Counted from the stretch's first letter, positions 24,594-33,698 are shown. The stretch is DNA of 64,000 nucleotides from G965247475 sp965247475 (GCA_965247475.1 OZ252016.1:1612001-1676000), one strand, 5' to 3'. Made by a program: numbers and translations. Notes: generated by a model not told the origin, from the sequence alone.

Positions 24594-24601
24594 TGTAGAA
24601 T
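24594..24601 (+). promoter_or_regulatory. Candidate -10 of the guaB promoter
   Basis: TGTAGAAT contains a near-consensus -10 hexamer TAGAAT (24596-24601). No clear -35 is seen 17 bases upstream. If used, it would give a guaB leader of about 165 bases that includes two adjacent hairpins. Confidence 0.35.
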
Positions 24602-24667
24602 CACTCCAATGGCTGAGGCAGCGCCCTAAGCTCCGATGGCGTCGAGCGCGCGCAGGTGCGAATGACG

Positions 24668-24734
24668 CGTCCACCCGCGACCGCGACGGGCCGTGGACGT
24701 GCGACCCCGATCTCTACACGATCGGGGTTGTTTT
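24668..24734 (+). terminator. Hairpin pair with intrinsic terminator in the guaB leader
   Basis: CGTCCAC (24668-24674) pairs with GTGGACG (24693-24699). Immediately after, ACCCCGATC (24704-24712) pairs perfectly with GATCGGGGT (24720-24728) around a 7-base loop, followed by TTGTTTT. This second stem is a textbook intrinsic terminator that ends 40 bases before the guaB start. The position suggests transcription attenuation; the ligand or factor is not visible. Confidence 0.65.
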
Positions 24735-24774
24735 GCATCTCGGATCGGCGTCGGAGCCCGGTGGAGGTTGGAAG

Positions 24775-26295
24775 ATGACGCTGGATCCGAATGTCGTTGA
24801 AACCGGCGAGCACCCCGCCTGGATTGGCAAGGTGCTGGCGGAAGGGCTGACGTACGACGACGTTCTGCTCGTGCCCGGGCGATCCGGGGTCCTGCCGACG
24901 CAGGTCGACACCAAGACGCGCCTCACCGCCAATGTGGAGCTGAACGTTCCGCTGGTCTCGGCCGCGATGGACACGGTTACCGAGGCGCGCATGGCGATCA
25001 CGATGGCGAGATCCGGCGGCATCGGCGTGATTCACCGCAATCTCAACATCGAGGACCAGGCGCTCGAGGTCGACAAGGTCAAGCGCTCCCAGTCGGGAAT
25101 GATCGTGGAGCCGGTGACGTTGCCTCCCACGGCAACGCTGGGCGAGGCGCACGCCGTGATGTCGCGCTACCGGATATCGGGCGTGCCCATCACCGACGAG
25201 CGCGGCCACCTGGTCGGCATCCTGACCAACCGCGACCTGCGGTTCTGCGACGACGACTCGAAGATCGTGGCGGAGTTGATGACCCACAGCGGGCTCGTCA
25301 CCGCGCCGGTGGGCACGACGCTGGAGCAAGCCGAGCGGCTGCTGCACGCGCACCGCATCGAGAAGCTCCCGGTCGTCGACGGCGACCGTCGCCTGCGCGG
25401 CTTGATCACGGTGAAGGACATTGCGAAGCGCGTGCAGTTCCCGAATGCGGTCTACGACGAGAAGGGCCGCCTGATCGTGGCGGGGGCGGTGGGGACGCGC
25501 GACGAGGCGCTCGCCAGGGCGCGCGAGCTCGCACACGCGGGGGCGGATGTAATCGTGGTCGATTCGGCGCACGGGCACCACGAATCGGTCGTGGAGACGG
25601 TCCGGCGCATCAAGGACGACCTGGATGTCGACGTCATCGGAGGCAATGTGGCGACCGCGTCGGGGGCCAGCACCCTGATTCAAGCGGGAGCGGACGGGAT
25701 CAAGGTCGGCATCGGTCCGTCGGCCATCTGCACGACGCGCGTGGTCGCGGGCGTTGGGGTGCCGCAGATGACGGCGATCTTCGACTGCGCCGGTCCGTGC
25801 AGCGAACACGCGATCCCGCTGATCGCCGACGGCGGCGTCCGATACTCCGGCGAAGTCGCGAAAGCCGTAGCGGCCGGCGCGTCCACGGTGATGATCGGGA
25901 ATCTGTTCGCAGGCACCGACGACAGTCCGGGCGAGATCGTGTACCGCCAGGGCGAACGGTTCAAGGAATACCGCGGCATGGGGTCGCTGGGCGCGATGAA
26001 AGACCGGACCCGCAGCTCGCGAGATCGCTACGGGCAGCACGAAGTCAATGACTCGGCCAAGCTGGTCGCCGAGGGCGTGGAGGCACAGACGCCGTATCGG
26101 GGCCCGACGGTGAACATGATCGACCAGCTGGTAGGCGGGCTCCGCCAGGCGATGGGATATGCCGGGGCGCGCGGCATCCGGGCCATGCAAGCCGACGCGC
26201 GATTCGTCCGGGTGTCGGCGGCCGGGCTCGAGGAAGGCCACGTGCACGATGTGGTCCTCGTGAAGGAAGCGCCGAACTACCAGCCGCGCCGCTGA
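24775..26295 (+). CDS. guaB: Inosine-5'-monophosphate dehydrogenase
   Basis: Oxidises IMP to XMP with NAD+, the committed step of GMP synthesis. I chose the ATG at 24775 because GGAGG lies 6 bases upstream and the 506-residue product is the standard length; an upstream in-frame reading would pass through the leader terminator. The opening LTYDDVLLVPGRS, a CBS-domain pair at about residues 108-225 inserted into the barrel, the catalytic C319 in GPSAICTTRVVAGVGVPQ and the flap YRGMGSLGAM are all present. The CBS pair is where purine nucleotides regulate the enzyme in other bacteria. A terminator-like hairpin in the leader points to added transcriptional control. The gene is divergent from tRNA-His. 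Confidence 0.97.
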   Translation: MTLDPNVVETGEHPAWIGKVLAEGLTYDDVLLVPGRSGVLPTQVDTKTRLTANVELNVPLVSAAMDTVTEARMAITMARSGGIGVIHRNLNIEDQALEVDKVKRSQSGMIVEPVTLPPTATLGEAHAVMSRYRISGVPITDERGHLVGILTNRDLRFCDDDSKIVAELMTHSGLVTAPVGTTLEQAERLLHAHRIEKLPVVDGDRRLRGLITVKDIAKRVQFPNAVYDEKGRLIVAGAVGTRDEALARARELAHAGADVIVVDSAHGHHESVVETVRRIKDDLDVDVIGGNVATASGASTLIQAGADGIKVGIGPSAICTTRVVAGVGVPQMTAIFDCAGPCSEHAIPLIADGGVRYSGEVAKAVAAGASTVMIGNLFAGTDDSPGEIVYRQGERFKEYRGMGSLGAMKDRTRSSRDRYGQHEVNDSAKLVAEGVEAQTPYRGPTVNMIDQLVGGLRQAMGYAGARGIRAMQADARFVRVSAAGLEEGHVHDVVLVKEAPNYQPRR

Positions 26296-26412
26296 CGGCT
26301 CGGACCGGCCCAAGGATGAGCGGACAGCCCGGCGGCGGCACAGGCGGACCGCGCGGCGCGGTTTGAGCCGGCGCATGGCAGCACCGACCACGCCCAACCC
26401 GAGACGGCGCCG

Positions 26413-28410
26413 ATGAGCGTCGCGCTGGGGATCGACACGGGCGGAACCTACACCGATGCCGCGCTGGTGGACCTTGCCACCGGTGAGGTTCGCGCGACGA
26501 ACAAGGCGCTGACCACGCGCGAGGACCTCGCGATCGGCATTCTGCAGGCCGTCGATGGACTCCCAGGACTCGACCCGCGCAAGATCGCGCTGGTGTCGCT
26601 GGCGACCACGCTGGCCACCAACGCGGCGGTCGAAGGGATCGGCGGCCGCGTGTGCTGTGTGCTGCTCGGATACGACCGCGCCATGCTCCGGCGGTACCGG
26701 CTGGATCGCCAGATTCGCGCCACGCACATCGTTCACGTCCGCGGGCGCCACGACATCTTCGGCGTGAAGACCGAGGAGCTGGACGAGCAAGGGCTGCGCG
26801 AGGCGATCGACGCGCACGGCAGCGACGTGGACGCATTCGCCATCTCCAGCTATCTGGCCGCCCGCAATCCAGAGCACGAAGCGCGCGCACGAGCGATCGC
26901 CGCGGACATGACCGACAAGCCGGTCGTGCTCGGCGGCGAGCTGAGCGGACAACTCAACTCCGTGCGGCGGGCCACCAGCGCCGTGCTGAACGCGCAGCTG
27001 ATTCCGATGATCCAGGGGCTCTTGAGCGGGATCGGCACAAGCATGCGGGCGCGCGGGATCGAGGCCCCGATCACGGTCGTCCGCGGCGACGGGTCGCTGA
27101 TGGACGTATCACTAGCGCTCGAGCGCCCGATCGAGACCGTGGTCTCGGGGCCGGCGGCCAGCGTGGTGGGGGCCCAGCGCATGACCGGCACCGAGACCGC
27201 GCTCGTGCTGGACATGGGCGGTACGACGACGGACATCGCGGCGCTTCGACAGGGACGCCCGAGGATCGCCGGGCGCGGGGCGAACGTGGGCGGCTGGCGG
27301 ACGGCCGTGCAGGCGATCGACGCGCACACGACCGGAATCGGCGGCGACAGCCGTATCGTGGCCGATCCGCTGGACCTCGAGATCGGTCCCGGGCGCGTGG
27401 TGCCGTTGAGCCTGGCGGCGATGCAGCATCCCACGGTTCTCCGCACGCTGCGTGAGATCGAGCGGGGTCGCGCCACGCACCGGCTGTTGCCCGTGTGGGA
27501 GTTCCTCACGGCCGCCCGCCCGGCGCTCGACGAGCCGCTGTCTGACGCCGAACGGCGGATCGTGACGGCCGTGGCCGATTCGCCCCTGAGCGTGATGGAC
27601 ATCCCGGCCCTGGTTGGGCTGTCGGACGCCCGGATGCTCGGCACCCGGGCGCTCGAAGCGCGCGGGCTTGTGACGCGGGTGGGCCTGACGCCGACCGATA
27701 TCCTGCACGCGCGCGGCGACTTCACCGCCTTCGACGTGGAAGCCGCCGAGCTGGGCTGTCGAATCGCCGCGCGGGAGAGCCGGACGGACGTCGAGGCGCT
27801 CGTCCCGCGGGTGCATGAAAGCGTCGTGCGACGGCTGGCGACGAATGTGCTGCAAAAGGCAGTGGCGGAGATTGCGCCGGGGATCACCGACGATGAGTCG
27901 CCGCTGGCGCGATTCCTGTTGGACCGCTCCAGCTCGCTCGAGCACCGCGAAGGCCCAATTGACATCCGACTGGATCTGGCCGTTCCGCTGGTGGCGGTGG
28001 GCGCCCCGGCCGGCGCGTGGATTCCCGAGGTCGCCAGGCGGGTCCGGACCGACGTGGCAATCCCCGCCCACGCCGACGTCGCGGGCGCGATCGGGGCGGT
28101 CTCCGGATCCGTGCTGGAACGGGTCGAGCTGCTGCTCCGGCCGCTGTACGCGCGGCGCGGCATCGTGGGATTCGCCGTTCACTCACCCTTGGAGCGGCTG
28201 CAGTTCCGTTCTCAGGACCAGGCGCGCGATCACATTTTGCGGGTTGGCCCCGAGATCGCGGCCGAGCGGGCGCGACGCGCCGGCGCCGACGATTTGCGCG
28301 TGAGCGTCGAAGAGGGGAGCTGGGACGCGGAAAGCGACGATCCGGAGGCCGGGTCGTATCTGATGGAGACGCGGTTTCGGTTCACCGCGGTAGGGCGCCC
28401 GCGGCTCTAA
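26413..28410 (+). CDS. Hydantoinase/oxoprolinase family protein (HyuA-like), orphan 1
   Basis: ATP-dependent hydantoinase/oxoprolinase A-type subunit of 665 residues. The ASKHA-type ATPase motif LGIDTGGTYTDAALVD opens the protein, LATTLATNAAVEG follows, and the second phosphate site is LVLDMGGTTTDIAAL near residue 265. VVSGPAASVVGAQ precedes it, as in the family. The substrate-binding B subunit (HyuB) that most members need is not encoded next to it or elsewhere in the window. It lies 117 bases after guaB and about 90 bases before greA. Possible substrates are 5-oxoproline, hydantoins or other cyclic amides, or acetone-type ketones in the carboxylase branch; sequence alone does not decide. 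It is quite different from the second HyuA copy on the minus strand. Confidence 0.8.
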   Translation: MSVALGIDTGGTYTDAALVDLATGEVRATNKALTTREDLAIGILQAVDGLPGLDPRKIALVSLATTLATNAAVEGIGGRVCCVLLGYDRAMLRRYRLDRQIRATHIVHVRGRHDIFGVKTEELDEQGLREAIDAHGSDVDAFAISSYLAARNPEHEARARAIAADMTDKPVVLGGELSGQLNSVRRATSAVLNAQLIPMIQGLLSGIGTSMRARGIEAPITVVRGDGSLMDVSLALERPIETVVSGPAASVVGAQRMTGTETALVLDMGGTTTDIAALRQGRPRIAGRGANVGGWRTAVQAIDAHTTGIGGDSRIVADPLDLEIGPGRVVPLSLAAMQHPTVLRTLREIERGRATHRLLPVWEFLTAARPALDEPLSDAERRIVTAVADSPLSVMDIPALVGLSDARMLGTRALEARGLVTRVGLTPTDILHARGDFTAFDVEAAELGCRIAARESRTDVEALVPRVHESVVRRLATNVLQKAVAEIAPGITDDESPLARFLLDRSSSLEHREGPIDIRLDLAVPLVAVGAPAGAWIPEVARRVRTDVAIPAHADVAGAIGAVSGSVLERVELLLRPLYARRGIVGFAVHSPLERLQFRSQDQARDHILRVGPEIAAERARRAGADDLRVSVEEGSWDAESDDPEAGSYLMETRFRFTAVGRPRL

Positions 28411-28425
28411 GACTCGCGCGTCGCA

Positions 28426-28431
28426 TATAAT
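28426..28431 (+). promoter_or_regulatory. Consensus -10 for the greA-lysS-serS-cysK group
   Basis: A perfect TATAAT lies 15 bases after the HyuA stop and 70 bases before the greA start. The -35 region is not a good match. It is the only perfect -10 hexamer I noticed in an intergenic region of the window. Confidence 0.5.
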
Positions 28432-28501
28432 TGGGTCTCTGCCGGTGACGCGATGCGTGGCGCCTCGTGCCGGGCCGCGCACTTCCGAACTGAGGCTTGC
28501 C

Positions 28502-28960
28502 GTGGGCACAAAATTCCTGACGGAAGAGGGTCGTACGCGGCTGATGGCCGAGCTCGACGATCTGAAGACCGTGCGGCGGCCGGACATCATTCGCCGCATT
28601 CACGAAGCCAAGGAATTCGGTGAGCTCAGCGAGGGCAGCGATCCGGACCAAGTGCGCAACGAGCAGGCGTTCACCGAGGGTCGGATCATGATGCTCGAGC
28701 GCCTGCTGCGCGACGCACAGATCATCAGCGAGCACTCCTCCGACACGGTCGCCATCGGATCGAGCGTCGAGGTTCGTGACGATTCGAACGCCAGCCGCGA
28801 GTTCACGATCGTTGGCACCGACGAGATCGACATCGGCTTGGGCAAGATCTCGAACGAATCGCCGGTCGGTCAGGCGCTGGTCGGCCGCACGGTCGGCGAT
28901 AAGGTCACGGTGGAAACGCCAGCCGGGCCGCACATGTTCGAGATTCTAGGGATCCAGTAA
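28502..28960 (+). CDS. greA: Transcription elongation factor GreA, divergent tip
   Basis: GreA enters the RNA polymerase secondary channel and triggers cleavage of backtracked RNA. With the GTG at 28502 the product is 152 residues, close to the usual 158, and opens VGTKFLTEEGRTRLMAELDD in family register. The N-terminal coiled coil ends in a tip normally reading GDLSENAEY. Here the segment is GELSEGSDPD, so the two catalytic acidic positions are kept as Glu and Glu, but the flanking NAEY is replaced. The C-terminal FKBP-like domain is present (VAIGSSVEVRDD, then SNESPVGQALVGRTVGDKV). It is followed 29 bases later by lysS, a common GreA neighbour. Confidence 0.9.
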   Translation: MGTKFLTEEGRTRLMAELDDLKTVRRPDIIRRIHEAKEFGELSEGSDPDQVRNEQAFTEGRIMMLERLLRDAQIISEHSSDTVAIGSSVEVRDDSNASREFTIVGTDEIDIGLGKISNESPVGQALVGRTVGDKVTVETPAGPHMFEILGIQ

Positions 28961-28989
28961 TCGAGTCAGCGCCGCCGCCGCCGGAGCCA

Positions 28990-30462
28990 ATGTCGTCCGG
29001 CGAACGTCTTTTTGCGACGCGCGTGGCGAAGCTCCATCGGCTGGCCGAGGGCGGCCGGTCGGCCTATCCGACCAGGGTCCCGCGCACGCACATGGCGGCC
29101 GAGGCCGCGCGCCTGGCGCGGGACGCCGGTGACGCCGAGGTCGAGGTTGACGTTGCGGGCCGCCTGATGTCGTTGCGCCGGATGGGCAAGACGACGTTCG
29201 CGGATCTGCGCGACGGCTCGGGAAGCATTCAGCTGTTCCTCAACGCGAACGAGCTTGGTGCCTCCGCGTACGCGGAGGCGCTGGAAGTTCTTGACGTTGG
29301 CGACATCGTGTCCGCCGGCGGACCGCTGTTTATCACCCGCACCGGCGAGCCTTCGGTGCGCGTCAGGCGCTCCACCGTGGCCTCAAAGGCGCTGCGCCCG
29401 CTGCCGGAGAAATGGCACGGGCTGCAGGACGCCGAGCTTCGGTACCGGCAACGCTATCTGGACCTGATCGCCAACGCGGAGGTGCGCGAGCGGTTCGAGG
29501 CGCGGACCGAGATCGTGCGGGCGATCCGGCGAGAGCTCGACGCGCGCGGTTTCCTCGAGGTCGAGACGCCCACGCTGCAGCCGCTCTACGGCGGTGGGAA
29601 CGCCGAGCCGTTCGTGACCGAATACGAGGCGCTGTCGAGGAGCTTCTATCTGCGGATTGCCGACGAGCTGTACCTGAAGCGCTTGCTGGTCGGCGGGTAC
29701 GAGCGGGTGTACGAGATCTGCAAGGACTTCCGGAACGAGGGGATCGACGCCACGCACAGTCCCGAGTTCACCATGCTGGAGGCGTATCAAGCGTTTGCGG
29801 ACATGTCCGACATGATCGAACTCACGGAGGCGCTCGCGGCCGCGGCGGCGCGCGCGATGCACGGCGACACGGTCATACCGAGCGGCGGTATCCAGCTCGA
29901 CTTCACGCCGCCCTGGAGGCGCGTGACGTATCGCGACGTCCTGCTCGAGTCGAGCGGTCTCGACATCGATGGGGCCGGCGCTTCGGACGACGCGCTGCGC
30001 TCGGCGGCGGACGAACGCGGGGTCTCGGTGAGCCCCGCGTGGCCGCGTGCGCGAGTGCTGGACGAACTCATGAAGCACGTCGTCGAACCCACGCTGATCC
30101 AGCCCACGATCGTGAGCCGCTACCCGCGCGAGACCGCGCCGCTGGCCAAGCGCTGCGACGACGATCCGCGCTACGTGGATCGTTTCGAGCCATTCGTGAA
30201 CGGGATGGAGATTGGCAACGCCTATAGTGAACTCAACGACCCGCTTGAGCAGCGTGAGCGGATGGAGGCGCAGGTCGCGGCGCGTGAGGACGGCGAGGCA
30301 ACGGCGCACCCGCTTGACGAGTCCTTCCTCCTCGCGCTGGAGCACGGCATGCCGCCGGCCGGCGGGATGGCGCTCGGCATCGATCGGTTGACGATGGTGC
30401 TGACAGGGGCGACGAACATTCGAGAAGTGATCCTGTTCCCGCAGCTCCGGGGGCCTGCCTAG
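28990..30462 (+). CDS. lysS: Lysyl-tRNA synthetase, class II
   Basis: Charges tRNA-Lys. The 490-residue protein has an N-terminal OB-fold that binds the anticodon (VAGRLMSLRRMGKTTFADLR) and a class II catalytic domain. Motif 1 is near RREIDARGFLEVETPTLQP-type sequence at about residues 180-200, motif 2 contains YEICKDFRNEGIDATHSPEF, and motif 3 is MALGIDRLTMVLTG near the end. LysS-type features FxNGMEIGNAYSELNDP are also intact. The start is ATG at 28990. It sits between greA and serS with gaps of 29 and 93 bases, so a joint transcript is likely. Nothing is truncated. Confidence 0.97.
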   Translation: MSSGERLFATRVAKLHRLAEGGRSAYPTRVPRTHMAAEAARLARDAGDAEVEVDVAGRLMSLRRMGKTTFADLRDGSGSIQLFLNANELGASAYAEALEVLDVGDIVSAGGPLFITRTGEPSVRVRRSTVASKALRPLPEKWHGLQDAELRYRQRYLDLIANAEVRERFEARTEIVRAIRRELDARGFLEVETPTLQPLYGGGNAEPFVTEYEALSRSFYLRIADELYLKRLLVGGYERVYEICKDFRNEGIDATHSPEFTMLEAYQAFADMSDMIELTEALAAAAARAMHGDTVIPSGGIQLDFTPPWRRVTYRDVLLESSGLDIDGAGASDDALRSAADERGVSVSPAWPRARVLDELMKHVVEPTLIQPTIVSRYPRETAPLAKRCDDDPRYVDRFEPFVNGMEIGNAYSELNDPLEQRERMEAQVAAREDGEATAHPLDESFLLALEHGMPPAGGMALGIDRLTMVLTGATNIREVILFPQLRGPA

Positions 30463-30555
30463 AATCGGTACCCGTCACGATCGGGCGGCCGACGGGCGCG
30501 GCGTGAACGGCGGCGGCGGTATGGCCCGGCCAGCGGGCACCCGTGGGAGACCAAC

Positions 30556-31845
30556 GTGATTCCGATGCGGTTCATCCGCGAGAACGAAGCGCTCGTGCGC
30601 CAGGCGCTGGAGGCTCGCCGCGATGATGCTCCACTAGATGAACTGCTCGAACTCGACGCTTGCCGACGCGAGCTGCTCGTCCGCATCGAGTCGCTGCGCG
30701 GCCGACGGAATGATCTCTCGAAGCAAATCGGGAATACGAGGGTAGCGGAGGAACGCCAGGCGCTGATCGAGCAGGCACGCGATCTCAGCACCCAGCTGGA
30801 GAGGAGCGAGCCGGATCTGGCGGAGATCGATCAACAGATTCACGACCGGCTGCTGCTGATGCCCGCGCTTCCGCATCCGTCGGTCCCACGCGGAGCGGGC
30901 GAGGAGGACAGCCCCGTTCTCCGCACGACCGGTGAGGCGCCGACCTTCGACTTCGATCCGAGGCCGCACTGGGATCTCGGCGGGCGGCTGGGCATCCTCG
31001 ACTTCCCGCGCGCGGCCAATGTGGCCGGCAGCGGTTTCTGGCTCTTCAAAGGCGTAGGGGCGCGGCTGCAGCGGGCGCTGGTGTCGTGGATGGTGGAGTT
31101 CCACGCACGCGAACACGGGTACCGCGAGATCTACCCGCCCTCGCTGGTTACCACGCAGAGCATGGTGGACGCCGGCAAGTTGCCGAAGTTCGCCGTGGAC
31201 TCGTACACCACCACGACGGACCCGCTCTGGCTGAGTCCGACGGCGGAGGTGGCCTTGGCCGTCATGCACCGCGGAGAGACCCTGGACGGGGCCGCGTTGC
31301 CGGTCAAGTATGTGGCGTACTCGCCGTCGTTCCGGCGTGAGGCGGGCGCGGCGGGCACCGAGACGCGCGGGCTTCGCCGCGTGCACCAGTTCGACAAGGT
31401 AGAGCTGTTCATCTACACGGACCACGAGAGTTCCTACGCGGACCTCGAGACGATGCTGGCCAGCGCCGAAGCCACCGTCGCCGGGCTCGAGCTCCCCTAC
31501 TATCGCGTCCGCGAGATCTGCACTGGCGATTTGGGGTTCGCGGCCAGCAAGCAGTACGACATTGAGGTCTGGGCGCCGGGCGCGCAGGACTGGTTGGAGG
31601 TCTCGTCGGTGTCGAACTGTGAGGCGTTTCAGGCGCGGCGCGCGGGCGTTCGCGTTCGCCGACCGGGCGAGAGCCGGTCGGAACTCGCCCACACGCTGAA
31701 TGGATCAGGCATAGCGCTTCCACGAACGGTTATCGCGTTGTTGGAGAACTTCCAAGAAGCGGACGGCGCGGTGCGCATTCCGTCCGTCCTGCGGCCCTAC
31801 CTGGGCGGCGCCGAGCGGCTGGAGCCTGAAGCCCCATGGCCGTAG
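30556..31845 (+). CDS. serS: Seryl-tRNA synthetase
   Basis: Charges tRNA-Ser and provides the substrate for selenocysteine tRNA where that exists. The 429-residue protein starts MIPMRFIRENEALVRQAL, matching the family opening, from a GTG with GGGAGA about 8 bases upstream. The N-terminal antiparallel coiled coil that grips the long variable arm spans about residues 25-100. Class II motifs follow: the motif 2 region YSPSFRREAGAAGTETRGLRR is split by the family loop, and motif 3 is LNGSGIALPRTVIALLENFQ. The end overlaps the cysK start by 10 bases in a different frame, so the two are translationally coupled. Confidence 0.97.
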   Translation: MIPMRFIRENEALVRQALEARRDDAPLDELLELDACRRELLVRIESLRGRRNDLSKQIGNTRVAEERQALIEQARDLSTQLERSEPDLAEIDQQIHDRLLLMPALPHPSVPRGAGEEDSPVLRTTGEAPTFDFDPRPHWDLGGRLGILDFPRAANVAGSGFWLFKGVGARLQRALVSWMVEFHAREHGYREIYPPSLVTTQSMVDAGKLPKFAVDSYTTTTDPLWLSPTAEVALAVMHRGETLDGAALPVKYVAYSPSFRREAGAAGTETRGLRRVHQFDKVELFIYTDHESSYADLETMLASAEATVAGLELPYYRVREICTGDLGFAASKQYDIEVWAPGAQDWLEVSSVSNCEAFQARRAGVRVRRPGESRSELAHTLNGSGIALPRTVIALLENFQEADGAVRIPSVLRPYLGGAERLEPEAPWP

Positions 31846-32753
31846 AGGACATCGTCAAGACGCACCCGACGCTGGCGCTGATCGGCAACACGCCGATGGT
31901 CGAGATCGTGAGTCTGCGGGCCGAGTTTCCCGAGGCTCGGGTGTTCGCCAAGATGGAGGCCTACAACCCGGGCGGCTCGCTCAAGGACCGGCCGGTCGCC
32001 CGAATCCTCGCCGATGCGCTGGACACGGGCGAGTTGCGCCCGGGAATGACGATCCTGGACTCATCGTCGGGGAACGCGGGAATCACGTACGCGATGGTCG
32101 GTTCCATCCTGGGATACCCAGTCGAGATCGTGATGCCAGAGAACGTCAGTGAGGAGCGCAAGCGTCGAATCCGCGCCCACGGCGCGCGCATCACGTTCAC
32201 GGACCCCATCGCCGGCTATGACGAGGCGATGCGCGAGGTCCGACGTCTGTACGAATCCGACCCCGAGACCTACTACTTCGCCGACCAGTACGGCAACGAC
32301 TCAAACTGGCGGGCGCACTTCGAAGGCACGGCGCCCGAGATTCTGCTCCAGGCGCCGACCGGCTTCACGCATTTCGTCGCGGGGGTGGGGACAGGGGGAA
32401 CCATCACGGGCGTGGGACGGCGGCTCAAACAGGAACGCCCGGAGGTTGAGGTCGTGTCCGCGGTGCCGCCCGCGTTCCCAGGCGTCGAGGGTCTGAAGCC
32501 GCTGGGGCCGGATCACATCATGCCCGAGATCCTGGATCGATCGGTGGTTGACCGCTGGGTGGAGATTGACGTGGACGAGGCGCGACGTGAGTCGGTCGGG
32601 CTGGCGCGTCAGGGAATCTTCGCGGGGCAGTCTTCGGGCGCGTACATATACGCGGTTCGCGAGGTCCTGCTCGACGAGCCCCGCGCGGTGGTGGTGACGC
32701 TGATTTGCGACACCGGCGACCGATACTTCACATCGGGCCTGTGGGACGAGTAA
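31836..32753 (+). CDS. cysK: Cysteine synthase family PLP enzyme
   Basis: Makes cysteine from O-acetylserine (or a related activated serine) and sulfide. The 305 residues contain TLALIGNTPMVEI at the start, the PLP lysine K50 in YNPGGSLKDRPV, the substrate loop SSGNAGI (SSGNTGI in most CysK), the phosphate-binding GVGTGGTITGVGRRL, and the C-terminal FAGQSSGAYI. In the region where CysK normally carries the loop that binds CysE, the sequence AVPPAFPGVEGLKPLGP is unusual, so CysM- or O-phosphoserine-type specificity cannot be excluded. It overlaps serS by 10 bases, linking cysteine and aminoacyl-tRNA supply. A promoter for the next gene follows at once, so the operon probably ends here. Confidence 0.9.
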   Translation: MAVEDIVKTHPTLALIGNTPMVEIVSLRAEFPEARVFAKMEAYNPGGSLKDRPVARILADALDTGELRPGMTILDSSSGNAGITYAMVGSILGYPVEIVMPENVSEERKRRIRAHGARITFTDPIAGYDEAMREVRRLYESDPETYYFADQYGNDSNWRAHFEGTAPEILLQAPTGFTHFVAGVGTGGTITGVGRRLKQERPEVEVVSAVPPAFPGVEGLKPLGPDHIMPEILDRSVVDRWVEIDVDEARRESVGLARQGIFAGQSSGAYIYAVREVLLDEPRAVVVTLICDTGDRYFTSGLWDE

Positions 32754-32779
32754 CGCCCGCGCGACCGTATCGACGCTCT

Positions 32780-32808
32780 TTGACGGGCTCGCGGGCGGTG
32801 CCTAGATT
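32780..32808 (+). promoter_or_regulatory. Sigma-70-type promoter for the TIM-barrel gene
   Basis: TTGACG (32780-32785) and TAGATT (32803-32808) are exactly 17 bases apart. It is the best-matching promoter I found in the window. It starts about 27 bases after the cysK stop and points to the gene at 32853. Confidence 0.65.
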
Positions 32809-32852
32809 CTGTCGTCTGGCGACGCTGATCCTCTGAGGTCCGAATCCACCGA

Positions 32853-33698
32853 ATGGGCGCGCTGCGACTCGGATTTAATCCGCATCTCGCCCCGCAGAGC
32901 CGGCGGCGGCTACATGAGCGGCTGCGCGAGGTGGTGGACATCGCCGTCCGGCTGGAGTTCGAGATCGTCGAGCTCAATCTCTCCACGTCGTTGTACGAGC
33001 TGGGCTTGAGCACGGTGTTCGACGGCGGCGCGATCGAGATCCTGGACGACGCGCCGGTTCGATTTCACCTCAACCTCTTCGCGGATGCGGCGCACGGTGA
33101 GTGGCCGTCCGTGACTGACTTGAGCGCGACGAGCCGCGGGATCGCCCTACGGCAGTTCGTGCAGATCGTGGAGTTCTTCGAACAGCGGCAGCCGATGGGG
33201 ATGTACGTGGTCCACCCCGGGCGTCGCGCCGCGTTGGAGTCCGCGCACATGGACGCGCTGCGCGAGAGCTTTCGAACGATGCACAACCTGTTCCCAGGCC
33301 TCCCGATCTCGGTCGAGAACGCACGCAAGGGGGCGGTGCTGAGCGACCTCGACAGCGTGCTGGTCATGCTCGAGGCCACCGGCAACGTCCGCTTCTCGCT
33401 GCATACCGGACGAGCGTTTCACTCGGTGGACGCCAATCATCTGGCGTTCGAGGCGCGCATCGACTACCTGCGGCAGTTCGCGGACCGGCTGGCGGAGATC
33501 CGCTGGCACAACACGGCGCCGGGACGAGATCCAAGCCTGCCGTTGCACGTCCAGCTCGAACGCGGGCTCGACGTGCCCAAGCTGATGCGCACCATTGGCC
33601 GAAACCCGGGCACGATTCACATGATCGAGACCGTGGGTCCCAACCCGCGGGATTTGTTCAGAGAGGCGCGGGCGCTGCACCGAGCGCTGGGCATATAG
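32853..33698 (+). CDS. Xylose isomerase-like TIM-barrel protein
   Basis: 281 residues resembling the sugar-phosphate isomerase/epimerase and endonuclease IV superfamily. Barrel-strand blocks can be followed: ALRLGFNPHLAP, EIVELNLSTS, VRFHLNLFAD, MGMYVVHPGR, LPISVENARKG, VRFSLHTGRAF, EIRWHNTAPGRDP and GTIHMIETVG. The metal site usually needs Glu, Asp, His and Glu. Here the Glu of SVENA and IET are present, but the strand that commonly reads DTGH reads HTGR, so the metal site may be altered. It has its own strong promoter and a hairpin after it, so it is probably monocistronic. Substrate is unknown, and DNA repair activity is not supported by a clear endonuclease IV signature. Confidence 0.7.
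   Translation: MGALRLGFNPHLAPQSRRRLHERLREVVDIAVRLEFEIVELNLSTSLYELGLSTVFDGGAIEILDDAPVRFHLNLFADAAHGEWPSVTDLSATSRGIALRQFVQIVEFFEQRQPMGMYVVHPGRRAALESAHMDALRESFRTMHNLFPGLPISVENARKGAVLSDLDSVLVMLEATGNVRFSLHTGRAFHSVDANHLAFEARIDYLRQFADRLAEIRWHNTAPGRDPSLPLHVQLERGLDVPKLMRTIGRNPGTIHMIETVGPNPRDLFREARALHRALGI

Noticed and set aside
24601..26952. A 783-residue open frame on the minus strand across guaB and the first HyuA
   Set aside because: Arg/His-rich composition typical of antisense GC-rich DNA, and both plus-strand genes carry full family motifs.
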